Of a DNA stretch of 64,000 nt, positions 1 to 7,576 are shown one piece after another. Under the pieces are notes generated by a model. That model was given only the letters and a program-made list of their open reading frames with translations, did no database searches and was not told the origin of the DNA. The translations under genes and the position numbers were made by a program. This DNA comes from Cytobacillus solani (GTDB lineage: Bacteria; Bacillota; Bacilli; Bacillales; Cytobacillaceae): assembly GCF_001420595.1 (NCBI RefSeq), contig NZ_LJIX01000006.1, forward strand, positions 2,341,058 through 2,405,057, given 5' to 3'. Every line of letters starts with the position of its first letter. Within the stretch, counting starts at the first letter, position 1.

Positions 1-1139
1 TGCCGTTTGAAGTTATCAAGGCCGATTCGATGCAGCCATGTCAGGCCAACGAACGCGCCACACAATGTAAGTGTTAGCAAAGATGCACTAGAACGGATAA
101 GAGCCGCAATCAGGATTGTCGCAAGCCCAACATACAAACCATGAATAACTAAACTGGGAAGATAGAAGCGGATGTCGAGCAGCTTTTGTCTAGTCCACAG
201 CCATAGTATGGAAGCAGGAAGGATAACGAGACCGGCCAATGTCATATCTGGCAACGCTATGTATTCCCCCCATAGCAGGTCGGGGAGTGCATACAGAAAC
301 AGGTAGGGCATCAGGCCAAATGTCAACGCGGTAACAAATGTCAGCAACCGGTTTTTTTCAGCTCGATCCATCCCGCGCCAATATACGATAGCAATTACTA
401 ATATGGCAAGTAATGTACCAATCAGAGCTGCATTAAGAGCGCTTCGGGTCCACCCTGGGATGTCCCCCAGCGAGAAAACCAGTAAAGCGTATACGGCGAA
501 TAAGGAAGCCAATACCCTGTAGGCAGCCATCACTAAACCAATCCACCCTGGGACCGTACGAAACACGAAGGCAACGAAGAAGGCAAACAGCAGGTAAGGC
601 AACCAACTTGCAACGACAGGCAACATCAGTCCAGTTAGCACCATCTCTGTCGAATAGACCGATAGCAGCGTCGCCGCCATGAATACGTTTAATGCATAAA
701 AGCGGCGCACCATATAGGACTCAGGCTTGTTCCGATAAGCAGCCAGTCCGATAACGAGTAGCGACAGTTCCGCGCAGGCTGCAAACAAACTCTTATACAA
801 ATCTGGCATTCCTGCGTCGATGCTCAATTCGAAGCGACTCAAACCCTCACGCTCAAATTCAAGTGCCCCCAATCGCTTCAAATAAGCACGATCACCGAGC
901 TTCATCACTTCTGGTTTTTGGCCGTCAACTGACAGAAGTCTGTCACCGATATGGACGTTCTCTCTCGCTTTACCGGCCGGATCGATGGATGTAACGACCC
1001 AGGTGCCCCCATCTTCGCGGAACATTAAACCAGTATATGGGTTTTTTAATGTGATGGCATGAATATAGACCGCAACAAGCAGGAATAACAAGGCTGAGCT
1101 GTATACTGCCAAATTATATTTGTGTGCAATTTCCGGCAA
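1..1139 (-). CDS. ComP-like sensor histidine kinase, N-terminal part (runs off left edge)
   Basis: Reading the minus strand from a TTG start at 1139 gives an open frame to the window edge (about 379 residues). An AGAGGTG ribosome site lies 7 nt upstream. The order is one N-terminal membrane helix, an extracytoplasmic PDZ-like segment (about residues 35-110, with GDRLLSVDGQKP), then seven or so hydrophobic helices. This is the layout of ComP-type quorum-sensing kinases, whose kinase domain would lie beyond the edge. It follows the CPBP protease gene by 83 bp, probably as an operon. Base composition is near 50% GC, well above most of the window, suggesting transfer. The kinase domain is not visible, so the assignment rests on architecture. 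Confidence 0.7.
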   Translation of the reverse strand, partial: MPEIAHKYNLAVYSSALLFLLVAVYIHAITLKNPYTGLMFREDGGTWVVTSIDPAGKARENVHIGDRLLSVDGQKPEVMKLGDRAYLKRLGALEFEREGLSRFELSIDAGMPDLYKSLFAACAELSLLVIGLAAYRNKPESYMVRRFYALNVFMAATLLSVYSTEMVLTGLMLPVVASWLPYLLFAFFVAFVFRTVPGWIGLVMAAYRVLASLFAVYALLVFSLGDIPGWTRSALNAALIGTLLAILVIAIVYWRGMDRAEKNRLLTFVTALTFGLMPYLFLYALPDLLWGEYIALPDMTLAGLVILPASILWLWTRQKLLDIRFYLPSLVIHGLYVGLATILIAALIRSSASLLTLTLCGAFVGLTWLHRIGLDNFKR

Positions 1140-1222
1140 ATTGCATCACCTCTCTTCGAATGTAATACTCTAAAAAATCAATAAGTCGCTCATAAAAGCT
1201 AAGGTACATAACAAACTAGGGC

Positions 1223-2032
1223 TTATCGCACACCAACCAAATACATATTAATCATTCCCCATAAAAAATTGACGAACAGATGCAGCAAGATAGCCCCATA
1301 AATATTTTTCCGCAACTTGACTAAGATTTCTTCCGGGATAATTACAGCTAACGGAACGTACGCCCAGTTGATTGGTGCTTGCCACATATGATAGAACTGA
1401 AAAATAATCGCAATCCATAGCCAGTCAAGTTTGAGGCGTCCAACCTTACGGAGTAAATAGCCTCGAAAATAAATTTCCTCGCCAATAAAGTTGCCAATTA
1501 GGCCAATTAGCAACAACAGCAAGGGAAAGTTCGGGTCGTAATACCCTTGATAAAAAACATGCCATTCCCCCATATGGAAAGCTGGGAATCCATTCAACCA
1601 TTCAAACAACGGAGGATAGACGTATTTTACATAAGGCAACGCTAAAAACGTGAATAGAATTGTCAAAATCGGAAAGATGAGCAGCAGCCCTTTCAAATCA
1701 AGTCTGGCAAAACCTAAGTATACGAACGATTCCTTGAATGAGAGTCCGTCCTTATAACGCAGCATCAGGAAAGGAACAAGCATATGCCAGCCAGCGCTCA
1801 TTAGGACGAGAACATATAACTGCACATAGTGAGCTGATAAGCCGGTCCATGCCATCATCAACTCTCGAAGCGGATAGATGAACAAATATGCAATCAGACC
1901 GGGTAACAAGCCAAGAAACAAGTAGAAGGAGATTTCTTTCTTTGTCTTGGCTTCAAACTTACGCACAAAACCGACATAGTTCGGATCGGACAAGTTGAAA
2001 AAATTAACAAATTTATAGTAGACCTTGGACAT
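1223..2032 (-). CDS. CPBP (Abi) family intramembrane metalloprotease
   Basis: A multi-pass membrane protein of 269 residues. The family motif EExxxR is seen as GEEIYFRGYLL, followed by FQFYHMW, which matches the second (FxxxH) motif, and a C-terminal HLFVNFLWG that fits the last motif. CPBP proteins are Rce1-like membrane proteases; bacterial members often process peptides or give bacteriocin immunity. I chose the ATG at 2032 because GGAGGG lies 8 nt upstream; an upstream in-frame ATG lacks a site. The gene precedes a ComP-like kinase, so processing of a signal peptide is a reasonable guess, but no peptide gene is seen. Composition is GC-rich like the kinase. Confidence 0.85.
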   Translation of the reverse strand: MSKVYYKFVNFFNLSDPNYVGFVRKFEAKTKKEISFYLFLGLLPGLIAYLFIYPLRELMMAWTGLSAHYVQLYVLVLMSAGWHMLVPFLMLRYKDGLSFKESFVYLGFARLDLKGLLLIFPILTILFTFLALPYVKYVYPPLFEWLNGFPAFHMGEWHVFYQGYYDPNFPLLLLLIGLIGNFIGEEIYFRGYLLRKVGRLKLDWLWIAIIFQFYHMWQAPINWAYVPLAVIIPEEILVKLRKNIYGAILLHLFVNFLWGMINMYLVGVR

Positions 2033-2402
2033 GACAACATCCCTCCATACAATCTCAAAATGAGTGTTAATCCCCTTAGTACACTCATTGATCATAGCGG
2101 AATTCGCTGTCAACAGAATCCGTATTGGCCGTCAACTTTCAGTTTTCCCACGCATTATTTTTGCGTGTTCACGCAAAGAACTGTATCGCTCTATTGTTAT
2201 GCTCAAACTTCGTTCAATAAATTGCTACCAAGATTAATACTAATCACTCTCCATTAATTATATTGAAAATATTTACAAAATCGCCAAATAAATTAACAAG
2301 ATATTAATGACTATAGTTTATTTTTAAAACTTGCCACAGGATAGCGCCATTTTGCTGAAGGTCAGAACTATAAAAGTATAATAAGAAATAGATTAGTCCT
2401 TG

Positions 2403-2428
2403 TTGAACTAACGCACTAGTTAGTTCAA
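2403..2428. repeat. 10-bp perfect inverted repeat
   Basis: TTGAACTAAC (2403-2412) and its exact reverse complement (2419-2428) flank a 6-nt spacer. No T-run follows on either strand, so an operator or structural role is more likely than a terminator. It lies in the 468-bp gap between the CPBP gene start and the hydrolase stop; apart from this and the adjacent terminator I see nothing in that gap. Confidence 0.5.
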
Positions 2429-2429
2429 G

Positions 2430-2455
2430 AAAAAAGGATGAAGTTTACTTCATCC
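2430..2455 (-). terminator. Terminator after the alpha/beta hydrolase gene
   Basis: GGATGAAG (2436-2443) and CTTCATCC (2448-2455) form an 8-bp stem with a 4-nt loop. On the minus strand it is followed by TTTTTT, as expected for the end of the 2501-3379 transcript. Confidence 0.8.
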
Positions 2456-2500
2456 ACTTGTTGAGATTTTTGTTCAATTTTGTTTAATTAAATAAACTTA

Positions 2501-3379
2501 TTACCTTTCAGGCTGTAAATGATTATAAGAATCAAGCCCAAATTGTCCCATAATCCATTGCAATCGCTCTCTATAAGCAGTATCGCACTCTGTAAAAAGA
2601 TGGTCAGTTTCATACCAAGCAACTTCCTTCGGTGAACTTGCAACAGTGTAATATGTATTCGCTTGGTCTTTCGATATAAATTCGTCATTACTACTAAATT
2701 GAAAGAACAGTGATGCAGGTGCAGCTTTTTTAATGTAATGAACTGCATCCAATGGCTCCAATTCAGAAATAAATTTATTAAATTGTTCTCTCGATAACTT
2801 ATTACGAATCAAAACTGCTAATGGGTGTTCACTTGTTTTATGCCACTTGGACACACTAGAGAACCCAGCAATAAGAACGTATGATTTAATACGTTCATCA
2901 ACTCCAGCAAGCACTCCACCCCAAGTGGCTCCCAGGCTATGCCCAACATATACAAGTCGTTCAGAGTCAACATTGTCTAAACTTGAAAGAAGGTCAATAC
3001 CCCTTTGAAGGTCTACTACAGTCTGAATGTATCCCTGAATGTCAACTACCCCCTCTACAATAAGGGTTAGTACCTGTTCTTGAGACAAATCCTGGGGAGG
3101 AGCCTTTCGCATAGAAGGTGCGTCAATTAATAGAGAAATCACACCTTTCGAAGCCAAATCCTCAGCTTCTGATAAAAAAGTCGCTCGATTCCCTTGACCG
3201 GGGTGCAAAAAAACGACTGCTGGAAAAGACTGTCCTTCTTTATTTGGAACAACTAAATAAGCAGGTACGTTCCCACCAAGTGGGCTTAAATAGGATACAT
3301 CCCTGACTGTATAACCATCCTTCCTAATAATTGAAAATTCTTTAAAATCTAAAGGCAAAGAACGCTCATACTCAAACAC
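2501..3379 (-). CDS. Alpha/beta hydrolase (dienelactone hydrolase-like)
   Basis: A soluble alpha/beta-fold hydrolase of about 293 residues. Counting from the upstream GTG at 3388, the nucleophile elbow is GHSLG with Ser151, the acid is probably Asp235 in SSNDEFI, and the base His263 in ETDHLF; the oxyanion strand is VVFLHPGQG. This fits the dienelactone hydrolase/prolyl oligopeptidase-like group; the substrate cannot be read from sequence. GGGAGA abuts the GTG at 3388, so I prefer the GTG at 3379, which has proper spacing. It stands alone with its own terminator. No signal peptide is seen. Confidence 0.8.
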   Translation of the reverse strand: MFEYERSLPLDFKEFSIIRKDGYTVRDVSYLSPLGGNVPAYLVVPNKEGQSFPAVVFLHPGQGNRATFLSEAEDLASKGVISLLIDAPSMRKAPPQDLSQEQVLTLIVEGVVDIQGYIQTVVDLQRGIDLLSSLDNVDSERLVYVGHSLGATWGGVLAGVDERIKSYVLIAGFSSVSKWHKTSEHPLAVLIRNKLSREQFNKFISELEPLDAVHYIKKAAPASLFFQFSSNDEFISKDQANTYYTVASSPKEVAWYETDHLFTECDTAYRERLQWIMGQFGLDSYNHLQPER

Positions 3380-3578
3380 ATATACCACTCTCCCTGGATA
3401 GTTTAATAATGTATGAATCTATAAAACAAAAATACCATAATTTACTATCTTTGTTAAACACTTATGTTTCTTTAACATCTATTAAAAGTCCAAAAAATTA
3501 ATTTTCTGTATTATCGTTACAATCTAAATTTGCTGAAATACCCCAGAAACGTTCGTTTCAATCAAGTGAAAATACAAA

Positions 3579-3617
3579 AACAGGAAAAGAAAAACAACTT
3601 GTTTTTTTTTTCCTGTT
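3579..3617 (-). terminator. Terminator after the BpsA-SpeD gene
   Basis: A long A/T-rich hairpin: the arm starting ACAGGAAAAG (3580-3597) pairs with the arm ending TTCCTGT (3600-3616), with one wobble. It lies 38 bp past the stop of the gene at 3655 and could work on both strands. Confidence 0.6.
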
Positions 3618-3654
3618 TCATTTTAAGGACTTATGGACAGCCCTTGCAATTCTT

Positions 3655-5160
3655 CTATTTACCCCGATGCAGGTATTGTTGTGTGGCATTTCCTGCATTA
3701 AATTCCTCAGTAATATATTGAACAGCTTCTTGTAGGGCTAATTTACTGTTACAAGTGAAAATATCTATTGCAGCATAACGGTATTCTGGCCACGTATGAA
3801 TCGTTAAATGTGATTCTTGAATAATGACTACACCGCTAACCCCGTAAGGTAAAAAATGATGGAAATGTTCGGCCACAATTGTTGCCTTTGCTTTATGGAC
3901 AGCTTGGCACATAATCGTTTTAATTTTTTGCACGTCATTGAGTAATGCATCATTGCAATCATGCAACTCTAATAAAATATGATGCCCTAATACATGCTGG
4001 GATTGTATCTTTTGTACTGTTCTCTTAATTTGTGAAAACTTTTTATTTTTGCAATTCGGGCAACCACTTGCTTGAAGTTGGGCAATCGTGGTGTACTGAT
4101 AGCCAGCGCCGACTGTAAGTGCGTGCTGACAATGGATACACTGATAAACAACGGATTTCCGCTCAATTTCTCCTGTATAAATTGGTCGCGTAAATTTACG
4201 CTGATTAGGAATATAGGAATTCATTTGCTCTGTTGTTTGTAATACGAATAATTGGCTAGTAGCACCTAAAATCTGTGCACCTTCATAGGTGTTTATGTCG
4301 TATTGAATACTTTCAATTACGAAGCCCATAGCATGTAAGCTTTGTTGTAGTTGCCACTGCTTTTGATAGCTACGTTTAGCGTAGGAAAAAAACACATGTC
4401 GCATTGCTTCTGGCTTTAGTGCGTTAATCGCACGTGATAAAAAAAGCTGTGCGCCAATTAAGGTATACGGTGTATCTGTGTATACGCAATCAAACTGATG
4501 GGCGTATGTTTTAGGCAAAGGCTCCTGAACGTTATAATAATCTGTTTTAATCGGTAATTCATAGTCTTTAGCTATTTTGTAAATCGTACATAAAATTCGT
4601 CTATCAATATCTAACACAACAATTTCAGTTGTAGAAAATGGAGCAATTTTCTTTAGTAAAAACGCTAATGCAACACTGATGAAATCATCGTCGCCTAAAC
4701 ACAAAATACGCTTATTGAATAGCATCGTATAGTCTAGTGCAAGCAATGCACGTTTTAAGGCCGTCTCAACTGTACATTTTGCTTGATCAATTGCCACGTC
4801 AGCTGTAGGTCTAGCGTCATAAATAGTGCTTAATTCACTTATATTTTGAGTAATCCATTCTGTACGAAATGCATCATCGGTCGTTAATTGAAGGTAGAGT
4901 TTAGCATCAGCACCTGAGAGTTGAAAATATTGCGAGACAGCAAGCTGGCCCTTTTTCGTTAAGCTATGTTTCCCCCAACCTCTTTTAGCAAATTCTTTCT
5001 TCATTGCTGAAACGATAGGTATTGGTAAGTCTGTCGTATGAGCTAAAGATTTAGTTGTGCAATTTTTATGGAAATATAAAGCAAGTAGAGCTTTTTCTAA
5101 TGTGTGATAATGTTCTTCAAGCTGCATATCAGCTGTAATTTGTTGTAATTGTTTTTGCAT
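3655..5160 (-). CDS. Fusion of branched-chain polyamine synthase (BpsA-like) and S-adenosylmethionine decarboxylase (SpeD)
   Basis: A 501-residue two-enzyme protein. Residues about 1-70 look like a winged helix. About 80-330 match BpsA-type aminopropyltransferases (DUF43), with the GDDD motif in CLGDDDFIS and the [11 protein letters not shown] loop. A CxxC...CxxC zinc-ribbon-like segment (about 343-380) follows. The last about 115 residues are a complete SpeD with [11 protein letters not shown], where Ser450 would be the self-cleavage site forming pyruvoyl, and DIFTC with the family cysteine. SpeD makes decarboxylated AdoMet, the aminopropyl donor that BpsA adds to spermidine, so fusion would couple supply and use. 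The ATG has a GAGAGGA site. A structured leader lies upstream. Confidence 0.88.
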   Translation of the reverse strand: MQKQLQQITADMQLEEHYHTLEKALLALYFHKNCTTKSLAHTTDLPIPIVSAMKKEFAKRGWGKHSLTKKGQLAVSQYFQLSGADAKLYLQLTTDDAFRTEWITQNISELSTIYDARPTADVAIDQAKCTVETALKRALLALDYTMLFNKRILCLGDDDFISVALAFLLKKIAPFSTTEIVVLDIDRRILCTIYKIAKDYELPIKTDYYNVQEPLPKTYAHQFDCVYTDTPYTLIGAQLFLSRAINALKPEAMRHVFFSYAKRSYQKQWQLQQSLHAMGFVIESIQYDINTYEGAQILGATSQLFVLQTTEQMNSYIPNQRKFTRPIYTGEIERKSVVYQCIHCQHALTVGAGYQYTTIAQLQASGCPNCKNKKFSQIKRTVQKIQSQHVLGHHILLELHDCNDALLNDVQKIKTIMCQAVHKAKATIVAEHFHHFLPYGVSGVVIIQESHLTIHTWPEYRYAAIDIFTCNSKLALQEAVQYITEEFNAGNATQQYLHRGK

Positions 5161-5405
5161 TGTAGATTCGTCCTCTCAATTTTAATATGTGAAAAATTAA
5201 AATTGTCTGAATCAACGAATAGAAAAAGCGCGACTAAAATTAGTCGCGCCTAATGTTTATAAGAAGCTACCTAATTCTAATCTTGCTTTTTTTGTACAAC
5301 AAATAACACCCCGGACGGGTGGTTTGTTCGACAAAATTAAGCTATTATGTTGATTCAGATTAGAATTCTACAATTAACAAAAAGTTCACCCTTTAATAAA
5401 ATAGT
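5161..5405 (-). promoter_or_regulatory. Structured mRNA leader with terminator/antiterminator (candidate riboswitch) of the BpsA-SpeD gene
   Basis: On the minus strand an 11-bp perfect helix (P1) pairs 5367-5357 with 5283-5273. It encloses 73 nt that contain an imperfect hairpin (5335-5291) capped by CACCC/GGGTG. A strong terminator follows (5249-5223). The 3' strand of P1 can instead pair as a 12-bp helix (5282-5271 with 5243-5232, two G-U pairs) that destroys the terminator. A further 11-bp perfect complementarity joins 5359-5349 to 5216-5206, beyond the terminator. This is the logic of a transcription-attenuating riboswitch. I do not recognise the aptamer class. Polyamines, AdoMet or a derivative are the natural ligand guesses. 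Confidence 0.65.
5223..5249 (-). terminator. Attenuator-type terminator in the BpsA-SpeD leader
   Basis: GCGCGACTAA (arms at 5249-5240 and 5237-5228) forms a perfect 10-bp stem with a 2-nt loop, followed on the minus strand by TTTTT. It sits 63 nt before the start codon and downstream of the promoter at 5412-5440, so it would stop transcription before the gene unless antiterminated. Confidence 0.85.
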
Positions 5406-5411
5406 ACTTCT

Positions 5412-5440
5412 ACTATATAATATGTAAAAAAATTTCTCAA
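5412..5440 (-). promoter_or_regulatory. Sigma-A-type promoter for the BpsA-SpeD transcript
   Basis: TTGAGA (5440-5435), a 17-bp spacer and TATAGT (5417-5412) on the minus strand. The predicted start near 5405 gives a leader of about 245 nt that includes the whole switch-like structure. Confidence 0.6.
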
Positions 5441-5580
5441 ATATTTCGTAAATCATAAGTTGATAGTATAATATTTGCTTGGAAATGTATAAATTGGTGA
5501 TCTGGATTTTATTTCCTTCATTGTCAATAATGATTCGTCTATTGCCTTGCATGCTTGATTCTACAGCCTAATGCACAAGA

Positions 5581-5604
5581 AGGAGGATAAATTATTATCC
5601 TCCT
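5581..5604 (-). terminator. Hairpin, possible terminator of the dioxygenase/reductase operon
   Basis: AGGAGGATAA (5581-5590) and TTATCCTCCT (5595-5604) pair perfectly around a 4-nt loop, 168 bp past the FMN reductase stop. The minus-strand tail (TCTTGTG) is only weakly T-rich, so the call is tentative. The rest of the gap 5441-5771 shows nothing I can support. Confidence 0.45.
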
Positions 5605-5771
5605 ATTTGCTTATATATAGTTGCTTTTACCTTATGCTTTTTAATGCGCCGCTCCAAGCAATCACTTAGTCTAGCATAAGATTCACATTATTAAGATGTA
5701 ATTCAGCTGGTTTGAAGATTGACAGAATGACACAGGTTAATTATGTTTTTAATGCCCTATTGCCGTTCTCC

Positions 5772-6338
5772 TTAAAAATCATATTCTTCGTCTTTTTTCG
5801 CACGGATGGACTCAAAGGCTTCAACTGTTAATACTGTATCTTCGACTAGGCGTTCTAACCGGAAAAGGATATCATCATTTACAATTTTTTTACGTAAAAA
5901 GTCCTTTTCTTCAATAAATACATACGTTGGAACGATATGAGCTTTCATATACGCTAAGATTGGCTTTAATTGTTGCTCCACCATTAAATAGTGCTTCGCT
6001 GTACCAGCTGTCACAACACTACTTACAACTTTGTCACGGAATGCGTTAACCGGTAGCAAGTCAAAGATATTTTTGAGTGTTGCCGGAATGGATGCTTGGA
6101 ATGTTGGTGTCCCAATGATAAGGGCATCTGCTGCCATTATTGTCTCTGTAACGTATTTTGTATCCCCTCCATATTCAAAGTAATTACGTCCATCACTAAA
6201 TTCCACTGTATATTCTGCTAAATCTAAAAGTATGACTTCATGCTCAGGGTACTTTTGTTTAAGCATTTCAACTGTTTTAAGCATGGCTGTTTTTGTCTTT
6301 GAACCGACTATAGATCCCGCTAATGCTACAATTTTCAT
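5772..6338 (-). CDS. NAD(P)H-dependent FMN reductase
   Basis: A 188-residue flavodoxin-fold reductase. The N-terminal LAGSIVGSKTKTAML is the FMN phosphate loop of the SsuE/NADPH-dependent FMN reductase family, and the central GTPTFQASIPATLKNIFDLL is the typical flavin-binding/dimer segment. It probably supplies reduced FMN to the luciferase-like monooxygenase encoded just upstream in the same operon direction, with a 180-bp gap that holds a gene remnant. The start ATG is preceded by GAGGCGA. Length is normal for the family. Confidence 0.85.
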   Translation of the reverse strand: MKIVALAGSIVGSKTKTAMLKTVEMLKQKYPEHEVILLDLAEYTVEFSDGRNYFEYGGDTKYVTETIMAADALIIGTPTFQASIPATLKNIFDLLPVNAFRDKVVSSVVTAGTAKHYLMVEQQLKPILAYMKAHIVPTYVFIEEKDFLRKKIVNDDILFRLERLVEDTVLTVEAFESIRAKKDEEYDF

Positions 6339-6365
6339 GTTATTCGCCTCTATTCTAATGGTTAA

Positions 6366-6424
6366 ATGTTTTTTTGATTGCTAGAATGAAAATGTTTGTG
6401 ATGATTTCGATGACAAAAAAACTC
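6366..6424 (-). pseudogene. Remnant of a duplicated 3' end of a luciferase-like monooxygenase gene
   Basis: About 55 bp on the minus strand can be read as an isoleucine-rich tail ending LAIKKTFNH and a stop. It aligns codon by codon with the end of the intact monooxygenase (IEIIGNDIIPAIKKYTAK), sharing ATCGAAATCATC and ATCAAAAAA in register. It lies 95 bp beyond the intact stop, between the monooxygenase and the FMN reductase. It is too short to make a protein and looks like what is left of a tandem copy. Confidence 0.5.
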
Positions 6425-6518
6425 TATCTTTTGTAACCCACTATCTTCAATTACTGTATTTGTTTTCGTGCCTACGATTGGAACTGCGTGCGAGGGTTTT
6501 CATGTTGTTCTCTCCCCA

Positions 6519-7574
6519 TTATTTGGCTGTATATTTTTTGATAGCTGGAATGATATCGTTCCCGATGATTTCGATGTTTTTCATGATCTTTTCAAAAGGG
6601 ACGCCACCGAAGTCAATTTGTGCCATAAAACGCTGCATACCGTAAAGTTCATTTTGATATAGGATTTTTTCGATTATTTGTTGTGTACTGCCCACCATTA
6701 ATGCGTCACGTGTATCAGGTGCTTGGGCAAATTGCTGTTTAGGGTAGCCGCCACCACGAATCGCCTGGAATCCACCATTGATATGTGGATACATGCCTTG
6801 CAATGCTTCTTTAGTTGTATTTGCTACATAGAACAAGCTTGTTGTTGCAATTGGTAATGATTTTGAATCAAAGCCACTCAGTTCAGCTGCCTCACGATAT
6901 GCATCAACGGAGTGCTTAAAGTTGATTGCTGGTCCGCCTAATGTAGTCAGCATCATTGGAATTCCCATATGGCCGGCTTTAATGGCACTCGCAGGTGGCC
7001 CACCGACAGCACGCCAAATGGGAAGTGAGCCATTTTTTGGCTGTGGCAGAATATGTGCATTTTGTAATGGAGCACGGAATTCGCCTTGCCATGTAACATG
7101 ATCTTCTTCGTTTATTTTTTTAAGAAGTTCTAATTTCTCCTCGAAAATTTCCTCATAATCCTGTAAATCAATCCCAAGTAAGTGATAAGCGCCAACACGA
7201 GAACCACGACCTGCAACGATTTCAGCACGGCCGTCTGAAATTAAATCGATTGTGGCGAAGTCCTCATACACACGTACAGGGTCTGATACGCTTAATACCG
7301 TTGCAGAACTTGTAATTTTAATTTTACTTGTTGCTTGTGCTATGGCACCAAGAACTACGGTATGAGCTTGAGTTGTAAAGTATGTCTGATGACTTTCACC
7401 AACACCAAATACATCAATACCAGCTTGTTCTGCAAGCTTGCTTGCCTCAATTAATTCATTAATTCGTTGCCCGGCTGAAATACGCTCACCTGTAATTGGG
7501 TTGGGAATATGGTCTCCCAACGAGTACAGTCCAAATTCCATGCCTTTTGATGGATTGATTCGATATTGTTCCAT
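6519..7574 (-). CDS. Luciferase-like (LLM class) flavin-dependent monooxygenase
   Basis: A 351-residue TIM-barrel protein of the bacterial luciferase family. Visible family features are the N-terminal FGLYSLGD strand, DVFGVGESHQ, the SSATVLSVSDPVRVYEDFATIDLISDGRAEIVAGRGS block that binds the flavin phosphate, and LPIWRAVGGPPASA. It is expected to use reduced FMN and oxygen, with the FMN reductase downstream as supplier. The ATG at 7574 begins 2 bp after the stop of the dioxygenase and has GAGGGGGA upstream, so the two are translationally close. The substrate is not known; the MarR/dioxygenase context suggests aromatic or quinone compounds. Confidence 0.85.
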   Translation of the reverse strand: MEQYRINPSKGMEFGLYSLGDHIPNPITGERISAGQRINELIEASKLAEQAGIDVFGVGESHQTYFTTQAHTVVLGAIAQATSKIKITSSATVLSVSDPVRVYEDFATIDLISDGRAEIVAGRGSRVGAYHLLGIDLQDYEEIFEEKLELLKKINEEDHVTWQGEFRAPLQNAHILPQPKNGSLPIWRAVGGPPASAIKAGHMGIPMMLTTLGGPAINFKHSVDAYREAAELSGFDSKSLPIATTSLFYVANTTKEALQGMYPHINGGFQAIRGGGYPKQQFAQAPDTRDALMVGSTQQIIEKILYQNELYGMQRFMAQIDFGGVPFEKIMKNIEIIGNDIIPAIKKYTAK

Positions 7575-7576
7575 AA

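Noticed and set aside
1-1139. Calling the gene comP with a complete ComQXPA quorum system
   Set aside because: The kinase domain, ComX, ComQ and ComA are not visible in the window.
5161-5405. Assigning the leader to a known riboswitch class (SAM-I, preQ1, guanidine, lysine)
   Set aside because: None of the conserved cores I know for these classes is readable in the enclosed 73 nt. A covariance-model search is needed before any class name.
5355-5552. Short minus-strand open frame over the leader and promoter
   Set aside because: No ribosome site, low-complexity Ile/Leu/Tyr-rich content, and it lies over the structured leader and its promoter.
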